DNA from: Pseudomaricurvus sp. HS19
GTDB lineage: Bacteria; Pseudomonadota; Gammaproteobacteria; Pseudomonadales; Cellvibrionaceae
NCBI RefSeq assembly: GCF_009857815.1
Contig: NZ_WVVW01000001.1
Span: forward strand, 248,001-312,000
Direction: 5' to 3'
DNA length: 64,000 nucleotides
The position numbers and the translations under genes were made by a program. The notes beneath the pieces were generated by a model. The model saw nothing but the letters and a program-made list of their open reading frames with translations. It was not told where the DNA came from and did not search any database. The stretch's first letter is position 1; every line of letters begins with the position of its first letter. Below, piece by piece: positions 17,561-25,639 of this stretch.

Positions 17561-18613
17561 GTGGGCTGACAGCGACAAGCCCTTGTCTTCTCGTGTGCCA
17601 GCAAACATCCGCCGGTATTGCCCCGGGGTCAGGCCGGTGAGACGTTTGAACAGCCGCCGGAAAAACGACCCGTCCTCATAACTGATTCTGGCTCCAATCT
17701 CTTCTGCCGCCAGGGTGGTGGTTTCCAGCAGGCGTTTGGCCTCCTCGATACGGGAGTGCTGAATGTACTCCAACAGCGACATACCGGTGGCCGCCTTGAA
17801 GCGACGTTTCAGGGTGCGCTCGGGAACATCCTGTTGCGTCACTAATTTGCCAAGGGCGTCGCTGTCGGTGTGGTGTTCCGCCAGCCACTGCTGGCAGCGT
17901 CGCACCAGAGCATCGTTGTGCGGTATATGACGTATCAGCGGGGTGTAGGGGAGCTGCCCCTCTTCGTGGGTTTTTAGCAGGTAGACCTTGGCCACTTCCA
18001 ATGCAACGCCGGGGCCGGCATAGCGGGAAATAATATGCAGCGCCAGGTCATGCCATGAGGTGGTGCCACCGGCGGTTACCAGCCGGCCTTCACCATCGGC
18101 AAAAACCAGCGTGGCCTCAGGGCGGAAGCGAACTTGCGGATAGCGGTGACGAAACAGATCGCTGTAGCCCCAGTGTGAGGTGGCTTCACAGTGATTGAGC
18201 AGTCCACTCTCAGCCAGCAGTACGGACCCGGAGCAGGCGGAGAAGATCGCGGTGCCACGCCGGTAAAGCTGCTGCAGCCATCGCATCAGCTCCGGGTAGC
18301 GGCCGCTGATACTCTCTTCCGGCCCCAGCCAGATCTCCGGAACTATCACCACGTCGGCGGGGGGAGCACTGTCAATATCGAAGGCGGGCGTTACCGGAAT
18401 GCCATAACCGCATTGAAATGGTTGTGTTGAGGGGCTGATGACCTGTACCTGAAAGTGGGCATGGGGTGGCTCGCCGGTGACCAGTGTCTGCCAGATGGCT
18501 CCGGCGGCGGAGAGTACATCCACCATACCGTACAGCGCTGAACCCGCAGTTTCGGGTATGGCGACTATCTGTACCGTGACGGGAGCCACCGACTTGACGG
18601 ATGGTCTGCTCAT
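17555..18613 (-). CDS. GlxA-type AraC family regulator (DJ-1/PfpI domain plus HTH)
   Basis: This transcription factor of 352 residues has a DJ-1/PfpI-like domain at about 10-200 with the nucleophile-elbow-like AIFSACSGSVLLAESGLL. A C-terminal AraC domain follows (RTLKRRFKAATGMSLLEYIQ and EIGARISYEDGSFFRRLFKR, ending TGLTPGQYRRMF). ATG 18613 is chosen because the domain begins there. It is divergent from an OsmC-family gene, a pairing often seen, so it probably controls that gene in response to a reactive small molecule. Confidence 0.92.
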   Translation of the reverse strand: MSRPSVKSVAPVTVQIVAIPETAGSALYGMVDVLSAAGAIWQTLVTGEPPHAHFQVQVISPSTQPFQCGYGIPVTPAFDIDSAPPADVVIVPEIWLGPEESISGRYPELMRWLQQLYRRGTAIFSACSGSVLLAESGLLNHCEATSHWGYSDLFRHRYPQVRFRPEATLVFADGEGRLVTAGGTTSWHDLALHIISRYAGPGVALEVAKVYLLKTHEEGQLPYTPLIRHIPHNDALVRRCQQWLAEHHTDSDALGKLVTQQDVPERTLKRRFKAATGMSLLEYIQHSRIEEAKRLLETTTLAAEEIGARISYEDGSFFRRLFKRLTGLTPGQYRRMFAGTREDKGLSLSAHK

Positions 18614-18777
18614 GGCGTGCTCCTGCAAGGTAATGCCTGGGGGGATTGGTTTGTGGCATAAATAGCACGTTTCTGGCAAAAGTCCATCTGCCGGGTTGGT
18701 GGGCCGGGGCGTATCGTGAGCTCATGCTTTCGCAAAGAAGGCGTTTCAGAAAAGCAACGATTGGCCTGGAGGTCACT

Positions 18778-19341
18778 ATGAACACTCAACAACAGACACA
18801 TCTTAATGGCCTGGACCTGGTCCGGATGACACAGACAGTGGCGGCCCTGCAGCAGGATCCGAGCCTGGCGCAGTTTGAATTCCGCGCCCGTAACCAATGG
18901 GTCAATGGTGGTGAAAACCGCTCGATGATCCGGGATTTTTATGGTGCAGGTGCGGAGGATCAATCCCGTACGGAGGACTTCGTCTATACCAATGGCGAGC
19001 CACCGGTGCTGCTGGGCAATAACGAAGGCGCCAATCCGGTGGAGTATTTGCTGCACGCGCTGGCAGGCTGTGTCACCACTACCACCGTATTGCACGCGGC
19101 GGCGCGTGGCATTCAGATCCGCGCTATAAGCACGGAGCTGTGCGGTACCATCAATGTGGAGGGACTGTTGGACCTGAACCCGGATGCGATCATCGGTTAC
19201 GAGCAGATCCGCATGCGTATGCACATTGAAGCGGACTGCAGTGATGAGGAGCTGGATGCTCTGCTGGCGTTTACCAAAGATCACTCTCCGGTATGCAATA
19301 CCGTCTGTCGGCCGGTACCGGTGGTGTTGGAGCGCGTGTGA
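18778..19341 (+). CDS. OsmC family protein (peroxiredoxin-like)
   Basis: This protein of 187 residues belongs to the OsmC/Ohr superfamily of thiol peroxidases acting on organic peroxides. The first cysteine is C98 in HALAGCVTTTTVLH, and the second region is DHSPVCNTVCRPVPV, which has an extra cysteine. The 35-residue N-terminal extension before EFRARNQW is longer than in Ohr. GGAGGT lies just before ATG 18778. The divergent GlxA-type regulator is its likely controller. Confidence 0.9.
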   Translation: MNTQQQTHLNGLDLVRMTQTVAALQQDPSLAQFEFRARNQWVNGGENRSMIRDFYGAGAEDQSRTEDFVYTNGEPPVLLGNNEGANPVEYLLHALAGCVTTTTVLHAAARGIQIRAISTELCGTINVEGLLDLNPDAIIGYEQIRMRMHIEADCSDEELDALLAFTKDHSPVCNTVCRPVPVVLERV

Positions 19342-19366
19342 CGTCGCCGGACAGTGAGGACGGAAG

Positions 19367-19400
19367 ACCATGGACTGCTGCTGCGGCAGCCCATGGTTTT
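19367..19400. terminator. Hairpin between convergent OsmC and SDR genes
   Basis: ACCATGG (19368-19374) pairs with CCATGGT (19391-19397) and CTGCTG with CGGCAG inside it, followed on the plus strand by TTTTC. The position between two 3' ends fits a bidirectional terminator, although the T tail is short. Confidence 0.55.
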
Positions 19401-19419
19401 CAATGACCGGCTGAATTGT

Positions 19420-20295
19420 TTAGCGGTGGCTGCGCGCGCGCTCAACCAGTCGCTCACTTTCTTGCCACAGTTGTGCGGCAGCGTCGTCATCCTGCGCCAG
19501 GGCGCTGCAGGGAATGGCCTGGCGTTGGTGGAAATACTCACCGGTGGTTAAGCCGGCTTCTTCCGCACTGGCCAGCCAGATCAGGGTGTCTGCCGCAGCC
19601 GCCGGGGTAATGCCGCGTGCCGCGTTAGCCTCAAAGTAGGACTGCATGGCGCTGTCGGCGTGGCTGGCGAAATTACTGTTCACCAAGCCCGGGTGCATGG
19701 CGTGCACTCGTATGCCATCGGCCTGCAGGCGTCTGGCCAGCTCCCGCATGTGCAGCAGGTTGGCCAGCTTTACCCGGCAGTAGGCGCGGTTGGAATCGAA
19801 GTCCTGCTGTGATTGCAGGTCATCCCAATCCAGTCCGTCACAGTGTTCGTGGGCGGAGGAGGAGACCAGGACGATACGGGTATGGCCGGCGGGTGCGTTC
19901 GAGGCGGCCTTTTGCAGCAGCGGCAGGAGCTCGTTGGTCAACAGGAAATGGCCGAGGTGATTGCTGGCAAAGGTGTTTTCATTGCCCTCGTCGGTCAGTG
20001 TCAGTTCCCGGGTAAGTCCACCGGCGTTGTTCAGCAGTACATCCACTCGATCGGTGAGAGAACGAATGGTGTTGGCGGCTTGCACAACCGATGACATCTG
20101 CGCCAGGTCGGCGCCAATAAAGTGCAGTTGCTGTGGTCGGTCACAGGCGGACTGCAGTTCCATGGCTGCCTGCTCACAGCGGGCCGGGTCGCGGCCCAGG
20201 GCGATAACCTGCCAGCCCTGCAACAGCAGTTCGCGAGCGGCTTCTTTGCCAATGCCGGAGCTGGCGCCGGTAATAACAGCAATGGGTTTGCTCAT
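19420..20295 (-). CDS. Short-chain dehydrogenase/reductase (retinol dehydrogenase-like)
   Basis: This NAD(P)-dependent oxidoreductase has 291 residues. The Rossmann motif is GASSGIGKEA (about 10-19), the structural NNAGG lies near 90, and the catalytic residues are Ser in IVLVSSSAHEHCDG and Tyr-x3-Lys in AYCRVKLANLL. The length and the EHCDGLDWDD stretch resemble the retinol-dehydrogenase-like SDRs acting on hydrophobic alcohols. GAGGAG lies before the ATG. It follows the LuxE/LuxC-like pair on the same strand after a hairpin, so partial co-expression is possible, and an alcohol/aldehyde role would fit that pair. Confidence 0.9.
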   Translation of the reverse strand: MSKPIAVITGASSGIGKEAARELLLQGWQVIALGRDPARCEQAAMELQSACDRPQQLHFIGADLAQMSSVVQAANTIRSLTDRVDVLLNNAGGLTRELTLTDEGNENTFASNHLGHFLLTNELLPLLQKAASNAPAGHTRIVLVSSSAHEHCDGLDWDDLQSQQDFDSNRAYCRVKLANLLHMRELARRLQADGIRVHAMHPGLVNSNFASHADSAMQSYFEANAARGITPAAAADTLIWLASAEEAGLTTGEYFHQRQAIPCSALAQDDDAAAQLWQESERLVERARSHR

Positions 20296-20335
20296 CGCGC
20301 TCTCCTCATTAAGGTATTTATTGTTGGGTAGAAAG

Positions 20336-20419
20336 AGAAAAAGCGCCCGCTACCCGGCTTTGCGGATAATCTCCTGCAGGAGTACAGGAGACCAGCCGGG
20401 TGGCAGGGGTAGCGGGCGG
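20336..20419 (-). terminator. Long hairpin terminator after the LuxC-like gene
   Basis: CGCCCGCTACC (20344-20354) and GGTAGCGGGCG (20408-20418) pair over eleven bases; a further inner CCCGGCT/AGCCGGG pair lies inside. On the minus strand it is followed by CTTTTTCTCTTT. It separates the acyl reductase gene from the SDR gene. Confidence 0.75.
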
Positions 20420-20432
20420 GCACTGGCAAAGC

Positions 20433-21854
20433 TCAACGCGGTGCGACACCATCCTCGTGAGCCATCCAGTGCACAAAGCGATGCAAGGGATACATGGCAT
20501 CGTGAGGGTTACCAATGGTCGCCGGACCGGCTTCACCCAGATGCACAATGCGCTGGGCGCCACCACTGGCTAGCCGGTCGCGGTAGTCGGGCATACGGCT
20601 GAAGGGATAGAAGCCAACGGTTTGGGTGGCGACATTAATGTGTTTGACGGCGTCATCCAGAGAGTCAACCCGAACCACATTGGCGGTTTTGTTGATGGGG
20701 TGGAAGTCCACGGGCTCTTCGGAGCGGATCACCACACCTCTGCCGTCGGTTTCACCGAATACGCGGTAGTCGTCATCCATCAACTGCATCATCTGGATCT
20801 GCTCCGAGAGCTCCATATCCAGCGGCCGGATATCGCCGGACTCGGCGGCACGCCGGGCGATGTTGCGGTGCAGCTTTTCGCAGAAGCGATCCACCTGTTC
20901 CTGTGAACCTTCCACATACTGAAAGCGGCTGGCTACGCAGGCTTCCTGGTTAAGGGTCATTACATCCACCGACGCCAGCTCGGCAGCCTCTTCGAGCGCT
21001 TCTTCGGACTCAAAAGCTTCTTTACCCACCATGGAGATGGAAGTTTTCGGGTCGAAAGAGACCAGCTGAAAGCCGGGACCGAGATACTTGATAACGTTGT
21101 TGATGGCATCACCGCCGCCCCAGGCGACAATCTTGTCGAAATATTGCGGCCGGTAGAGCACGCTCTCGACGCTGTCATCACCGCCGCGCCAGTAGACCGC
21201 AGACATGGAGCGCACAATGGCATGATTGGGATCGATGTCGGCCATGGTACGGAGGATAGCCACCATGGTGAAGGGGTCGGCAGAAGACATCTTGAACAGG
21301 TTAATGCCCTTGACCATGGCACCCTGGGCCACAGACTTCACTGCCACCCCGGGGGAGTTGCCTGGCAGGACATGGATCAGTCGCGGTGCAAAGGCGCGTA
21401 CAAAACTTTTGCGACCGGTGAAGTCCTGCTTCGGTACCCAGCCGTCCAGTGCCTTGGGATCGGGGAAGTTCTGCTCCACCTCAGCCATCAGGATGCGTTT
21501 ATCCAGATAGGCCGTCGCATGGCGGGAGACGGTTTCCACCACGCCGCGGGGCAGGATATGGGTGGCCGCCATGCGGTCGAAACACTCCTGCATGTAAGGG
21601 TTGTTGGGATCGCGCATGCGCTGCCCCGTCTCCACCAGGAAATCGATGATTTCTGACAGAGGCACATTCAACAGCGGCGGTACTTCGGTACGTGGATGTA
21701 CCACTTTATTCAAGTCGATTTTGGGCGTGGCAAAGCTCACGCCCAGGTCGCGGGAGTGCTGGATAATGTCGCTGCCTTCGATCAGTTCGCCGCGGATAAA
21801 ATTGGGCGCAGAGACGGTGGCTTCGTCATGGCTTTGTGTTGGTTGAGTGTTCAT
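20433..21854 (-). CDS. LuxC-like acyl-CoA/acyl-protein reductase
   Basis: This protein of 473 residues matches the LuxC family of aldehyde-dehydrogenase-fold reductases, which form aldehyde from an activated acyl group with NADPH. The catalytic cysteine is C306 in MTLNQEACVASRF. The cofactor region is HVLPGNSPGVAVKSVAQGAM and KMSSADPFTMVAILRTM. It overlaps the preceding LuxE-like gene by an ATGA (21851-21854), so translation is coupled. No luciferase (luxAB) or transferase (luxD) gene is in the window. The role is therefore likely fatty or other carboxylic acid reduction, not light. Confidence 0.9.
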   Translation of the reverse strand: MNTQPTQSHDEATVSAPNFIRGELIEGSDIIQHSRDLGVSFATPKIDLNKVVHPRTEVPPLLNVPLSEIIDFLVETGQRMRDPNNPYMQECFDRMAATHILPRGVVETVSRHATAYLDKRILMAEVEQNFPDPKALDGWVPKQDFTGRKSFVRAFAPRLIHVLPGNSPGVAVKSVAQGAMVKGINLFKMSSADPFTMVAILRTMADIDPNHAIVRSMSAVYWRGGDDSVESVLYRPQYFDKIVAWGGGDAINNVIKYLGPGFQLVSFDPKTSISMVGKEAFESEEALEEAAELASVDVMTLNQEACVASRFQYVEGSQEQVDRFCEKLHRNIARRAAESGDIRPLDMELSEQIQMMQLMDDDYRVFGETDGRGVVIRSEEPVDFHPINKTANVVRVDSLDDAVKHINVATQTVGFYPFSRMPDYRDRLASGGAQRIVHLGEAGPATIGNPHDAMYPLHRFVHWMAHEDGVAPR

Positions 21855-23200
21855 GCTTCACCTCGAACGTAGGCGTCTACGGTGCCGGCGCAACCGATCT
21901 TGTCGTCACCCTTGATGTCCGCGTAGCGCACGATGTTGTCGCGGATGGAGGGGCTGCGGGCGCCGCAGGCACAGGGTCGGAAATCAATGGAGACCTTGTC
22001 GCCGGAGATGACTCCACCCCAGCGGCCATCCAGGGAGAGGTCAAAAAAGGCGGCGCGACCTTCGTACTCTTCATCGGCAATGGGCAGCAGTTTGTCACCA
22101 CTCTCATCAAGGATCAGTGGCACGACCCAGGGTGGCAGGTGATAGCGACCGCCGACCTGACAGCGGGGCATGCCGGACTGAATCTCCTGCATGCTGTAGT
22201 TCTGGTAGCTGCGCTCGGGTTTGATGTTGAAGGTCTCGTAGACAAACTCGCGATAGTCGTCGGGCAGTTGGGCCCGCTTGAGACCGCCGCCGACGTAGAA
22301 AGAGTTTTCCGGATTGAAATCTTTGGCGCTGTAACCCATATCTCGCACCGCCTTGGCCACGTTATAAAGGCCGGACCAGAGACCACTGATATGCAGTTTT
22401 TCCGCGCGGTGTTCCACCATGGCCTTCGCCGCAATACCGATGGCATCATCCATGGCTTTTTGACGAAACGCCGAGATCTCTTCGTACTGAGCCAGGTCGC
22501 CGGGCTTGGCGGTGCCGTCGGCAATGGATTTTCGCAGCACCACCATCTGCGTCAGGCTGCCTACTGTCAGCGGCGGCACCGGATAGGCGAATGGCTCTTT
22601 TTCCGGATCCTGCAGGGCATTCAGGTAGGACTCGCCGGTAGCGGTATTGCGGGGAACGTGGGCGACCGGTGCCAGGCCCATAATGCGGCGATCCTGTGCC
22701 GGTACTACACCGGAGCCCCAGCTGTAGGCGGTGATCGCCTCAGTGCGACACCAGTCCATATCTTTCTCCGAGGCTACCAGCATGGCACTTTTCCCGGTGG
22801 TACCGCTGGAGCACGACACGTAATGACCACTCTCTTTCAGCTTCTCCACCCAGCCATCAATGTCGGCAATGGCATCGTTATCCATCGGTGGCACACGGTA
22901 GGTGGAGACAGTATCCAGCCAGCGTGCGAGGCGATCCCACTTTTCATTCGCAAGCAGAGATTCCGGATAGCTTTTGTAGGCGGTGTGGGGGAAGAGCAGG
23001 GGAACAATATCGTCGAGGCTTTTGATTTCGTCGATGCCCGCCTGGTTGGCGCGGTGGGCAAGTAATTTGATCAGATCCTTGCGCTCCTGGAAGCGTTCAT
23101 TTACGGCGGCAATCTGGTCTTGGACGATCTCCCCATGAGGGATGTCGTAGCGGTAGTCCTCGTGAACGAGGCTGGTGAGCTTGTCAGCGATGCTGCCCAT
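21851..23200 (-). CDS. LuxE-like acyl-protein synthetase / AMP-forming ligase
   Basis: This protein of 449 residues activates a carboxylic acid with ATP and, in the LuxE family, hands the acyl group to a reductase. The adenylate-forming P-loop is YVSCSSGTTGKSAML (about 124-138). The C-terminal part carries RPCACGARSPSIRDN, a cysteine cluster also seen in phenylacetate-CoA-ligase relatives. The start at 23200 follows AAAGGAG on the minus strand; the longer frame would run through the promoter. It overlaps the LuxC-like gene by four bases. A TetR gene is divergent across a shared operator region. Confidence 0.88.
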   Translation of the reverse strand: MGSIADKLTSLVHEDYRYDIPHGEIVQDQIAAVNERFQERKDLIKLLAHRANQAGIDEIKSLDDIVPLLFPHTAYKSYPESLLANEKWDRLARWLDTVSTYRVPPMDNDAIADIDGWVEKLKESGHYVSCSSGTTGKSAMLVASEKDMDWCRTEAITAYSWGSGVVPAQDRRIMGLAPVAHVPRNTATGESYLNALQDPEKEPFAYPVPPLTVGSLTQMVVLRKSIADGTAKPGDLAQYEEISAFRQKAMDDAIGIAAKAMVEHRAEKLHISGLWSGLYNVAKAVRDMGYSAKDFNPENSFYVGGGLKRAQLPDDYREFVYETFNIKPERSYQNYSMQEIQSGMPRCQVGGRYHLPPWVVPLILDESGDKLLPIADEEYEGRAAFFDLSLDGRWGGVISGDKVSIDFRPCACGARSPSIRDNIVRYADIKGDDKIGCAGTVDAYVRGEA

Positions 23201-23238
23201 GGACTCTCTCCTTTGTGATAATCTGGGACACGTTATTG

Positions 23239-23267
23239 TATTAATGGTACCTATGGGTTTCATTATA
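23239..23267. promoter_or_regulatory. Candidate TetR operator, copy 1
   Basis: This 29-bp block matches the one at 25393-25421 at 25 positions. Its core (23243-23264) is an imperfect palindrome, AATG-n2-ACC-n-AT-n-GGT-n2-CATT, with 16 of 22 positions symmetric. It lies between the divergent TetR and LuxE-like genes and covers the latter's -10 hexamer. Confidence 0.7.
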
Positions 23268-23291
23268 GATCTGTCATTCTGGGGAGTGCAA
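23262..23291 (-). promoter_or_regulatory. Sigma-70-type promoter of the LuxE-LuxC-like operon
   Basis: Read on the minus strand, TTGCAC (23286-23291) is followed by 18 bp and a perfect TATAAT (23262-23267). The -10 overlaps the edge of the operator block at 23239-23267, so a bound repressor would block it. The start codon at 23200 lies about 55 bp beyond the expected start of transcription. Confidence 0.6.
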
Positions 23292-23300
23292 GGCCTTACC

Positions 23301-24005
23301 GTGAAAAAAGAAGCAGCGAAAAAAGAAGCCGTGAAAAAAGTGGTAGTCAAAAAAGAGACTGCAAAAAAGAGAGCAGCTCCCGCCCGCCCGCGTGCCGGGC
23401 GCCCCACCCGGGAGGAGGCCGCCAGGCGTCACGAGGAGTTGCTGGACAGCGCCATTGACTGGTTTCTGGAGTCCGGTTACGACAACACCCGCGTTATCGA
23501 CATTGCAGATTCCCTCGGTATGTCGAAACGTACGGTTTACGCTTACTACAAAGATAAGGAAGCGTTGTTTATCGCCGCAGTGGATCGTTTGGTGGAGCGC
23601 TACATCGTGCCGATCGAAACATTGCAGGCAGCGGAGACTGACGATCTGGAGGAGACCTTGCGTGCAGTTGCCCGCATTCGTATTGCCAATGTGGCGACTC
23701 CAGCCGGTATCAAGTTGCAGCGAATCCTGAACGCCCAGTCCCACCGTTTTCCCGATTTGATCAATCGTTCCCTGTCCACCATCGAACCGACTCTGGCCTT
23801 TCTTTCAGGCCTGTTCAGGCGTCTGGAAGCGCAGGGCAAGGTACGGGTGACGGATGCCGAGGCCATGGCCACGGCGTTCCTGAGCCTGGTGGTCAGTGGC
23901 CCCTCGCGGATGATCATCATGGGTGGACGCATGGAGCAGGCAGACATCGAGGCGCGTATCAATTTCTCCGTGGATCTGTTTCTGAACGGCATTCGCCCGC
24001 GCTAG
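23301..24005 (+). CDS. TetR family regulator with lysine-rich N-terminal tail
   Basis: This regulator has 234 residues from GTG 23301, chosen because AAGG lies 7 bp upstream and because an earlier ATG (23253) falls inside the operator. Residues 1-25 are repeated KKEA/KK units, like a histone H1 or AlgP tail. The HTH domain follows at about 33-85 (GRPTREEAARRHEELL, then DIADSLGMSKRTVYAYYKDK). The C-terminal ligand domain is about 95-230. The lysine repeat contains A AAA AAG at 23363-23369, a possible slippery site. It is divergent from the LuxE-like gene and presumably represses it and the MFS gene. Confidence 0.85.
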   Translation: MKKEAAKKEAVKKVVVKKETAKKRAAPARPRAGRPTREEAARRHEELLDSAIDWFLESGYDNTRVIDIADSLGMSKRTVYAYYKDKEALFIAAVDRLVERYIVPIETLQAAETDDLEETLRAVARIRIANVATPAGIKLQRILNAQSHRFPDLINRSLSTIEPTLAFLSGLFRRLEAQGKVRVTDAEAMATAFLSLVVSGPSRMIIMGGRMEQADIEARINFSVDLFLNGIRPR

Positions 24006-24084
24006 GGGGGAGCGGCTTAATGAGCCGATAAACGGACGGCAGCGCTCACCGGGCTATGGCGGGGGGCACGCCGTCCGTAAAGCG

Positions 24085-25344
24085 TCACGCTTGTTGTGGT
24101 GCGGTAGCAGCGGTCGATGGTGCCTGGGAGAAATCGGGATAACGCCCCAGCGAGATAAGAATGGCGGCACCGATCAGCAGTGGAACCAGGGTTCCCCAAA
24201 GTACGGCGTCGTAGGATTGGGTCTGGTCAAACACCAGATTGGCGAGCATGGGGCCGAGCCCGGCTCCCAGACCGATCATCGCAGACATGCTGCCGTAGAG
24301 TACGCCAAAACTGCGGGTGCCAAAGTGACGGCTGGCAAGATAGGCCATGGCGCCCAGCTTGCCTCCGACTGCCAGCCCCATGATCACCACCGCGACAGCG
24401 GTGAGCGACGTAATGCCGGGAAACAGGAGCAGGGCAGCCGGTAGCAGGCAGGTGGCCAGCGTCGTACCCACAGCGATCAGCTTTGCGCTCATCTTGTCCA
24501 GCAGTAAGCCACCCGCAACCCGGCCGGTGATGGTGGCCAGCCCCAGGCTGCCTGCAATGGCGGCGGCGGTGCCCTGACTGATATTGGTGGACATCATGAT
24601 TGGTACCAGGTTGACGATCAGGGCCACGCCGGGCACGGAAATAGCCAGTGATGCACAGGCCAGTTTGATGAAGGCGATGGAGCACAGACCTTCGCGGGTG
24701 CTCGGACCATAAAGCGGTTTGTCGTCTCGTGCTGTCTGTGTTTTACCGCCACCTTGTCCGGCACTGCGGAAAAACAACAGGATCAGGGGGATTGCCGCCA
24801 GCCCCCAAAACGCGGCCAGGCCGAGATAGGCCCCGCGCCAGCCATAGCGTTCCAGAAGTGCGTTGCCCAGCAGAGGTACCAGTGCCGAGCCAATGCCGGA
24901 GCCGCTCAGGGTAATACCCAGGGCCATGCCCCGATGCTTCTGGAACAGGCTGGATACGGCACCGGGCCATATCGAGGGTGTCATGGAGCAAGCCACACCG
25001 ATCAGCGCCCAGACTCCCCACCAGTGCCACAGGTTACCTCCCGTCAGGGACAGCAGGCCGATAGCCGAGGTGAGCAGGCAGGCCGCGAGAATGCCCACAG
25101 GGCGGAAGCCCAGTCGGTCCACCACCATTCCCATCAGGGTACTGAGGGTGATGGAGAGCACGGCGACAATGGTCAGGCCGGACGAGATCTGCGCCCGGCT
25201 CCAGCCGGTAGCCTGTTCTATGGGCAGCAGCATTATGCCAATGGAGTAGGTGGGCACCGCAAACAGCGCTGAACCCAGTGTTGCGGCCAGAACAACTGTC
25301 CAGGCGCTGCGCCATTCGGAGTCAGGAGTGTGATGAGCTTGCAT
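24085..25344 (-). CDS. Major facilitator superfamily transporter
   Basis: This protein of 419 residues shows twelve hydrophobic helices, for example VVLAATLGSALFAVPTYSIG (about 17-36) and the second-half start near 220. The loop after helix two reads MGMVVDRLGFRPVGI, the MFS signature. It resembles monocarboxylate/oxalate-formate type carriers. Its promoter region holds a copy of the operator found upstream of the LuxE-like operon, so the substrate is likely an acid or product related to that pathway. The TetR gene ends 79 bp away, convergent with it. Confidence 0.88.
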   Translation of the reverse strand: MQAHHTPDSEWRSAWTVVLAATLGSALFAVPTYSIGIMLLPIEQATGWSRAQISSGLTIVAVLSITLSTLMGMVVDRLGFRPVGILAACLLTSAIGLLSLTGGNLWHWWGVWALIGVACSMTPSIWPGAVSSLFQKHRGMALGITLSGSGIGSALVPLLGNALLERYGWRGAYLGLAAFWGLAAIPLILLFFRSAGQGGGKTQTARDDKPLYGPSTREGLCSIAFIKLACASLAISVPGVALIVNLVPIMMSTNISQGTAAAIAGSLGLATITGRVAGGLLLDKMSAKLIAVGTTLATCLLPAALLLFPGITSLTAVAVVIMGLAVGGKLGAMAYLASRHFGTRSFGVLYGSMSAMIGLGAGLGPMLANLVFDQTQSYDAVLWGTLVPLLIGAAILISLGRYPDFSQAPSTAATAPQQA

Positions 25345-25392
25345 AGGAGTTCCCGTCAGGTGGCGTCGTGGGTAGACTTTCGGCGCCTGTTA

Positions 25393-25421
25393 TTTTAATG
25401 GTACCTGTGAGTTTCAATATA
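25393..25421. promoter_or_regulatory. Candidate TetR operator, copy 2, upstream of MFS gene
   Basis: This block is identical to the one at 23239-23267 at 25 of 29 positions and has the same relation to a minus-strand -10 (TATATT, 25416-25421). It starts 48 bp upstream of the MFS start codon. The remainder of the 25345-25639 gap contains no gene. Confidence 0.7.
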
Positions 25422-25545
25422 ACGGTAGCGCACTACGGAAACCGGGGTCAAGTGCCATGGTGGACGAAAGAGGAACGGGGTGACATGGCGCTATGGTGCA
25501 GGCGGTGTTCGGCAGGTATCGGGGTGGCGAAGAAGTGGGGCGAAT

Positions 25546-25573
25546 AAAAAAGGGCGCCGCTGCAGACGCCCTT
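25546..25573 (-). terminator. Terminator of lpxC
   Basis: AAGGGCG (25550-25556) and CGCCCTT (25567-25573) form the stem; read on the minus strand it ends in a run of six T. It lies about 65 bp past the lpxC stop codon. Confidence 0.8.
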
Positions 25574-25639
25574 CAGAAGGGTTGGGTTAGTGGACTTTAG
25601 AGCGTGGGGAGATCCACCGCGATAGGTGGATAATGCCCT

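Noticed and set aside
20433-23200. A bioluminescence (lux) operon
   Set aside because: luxA, luxB and luxD are absent, and the surrounding genes point to acid and alcohol metabolism.
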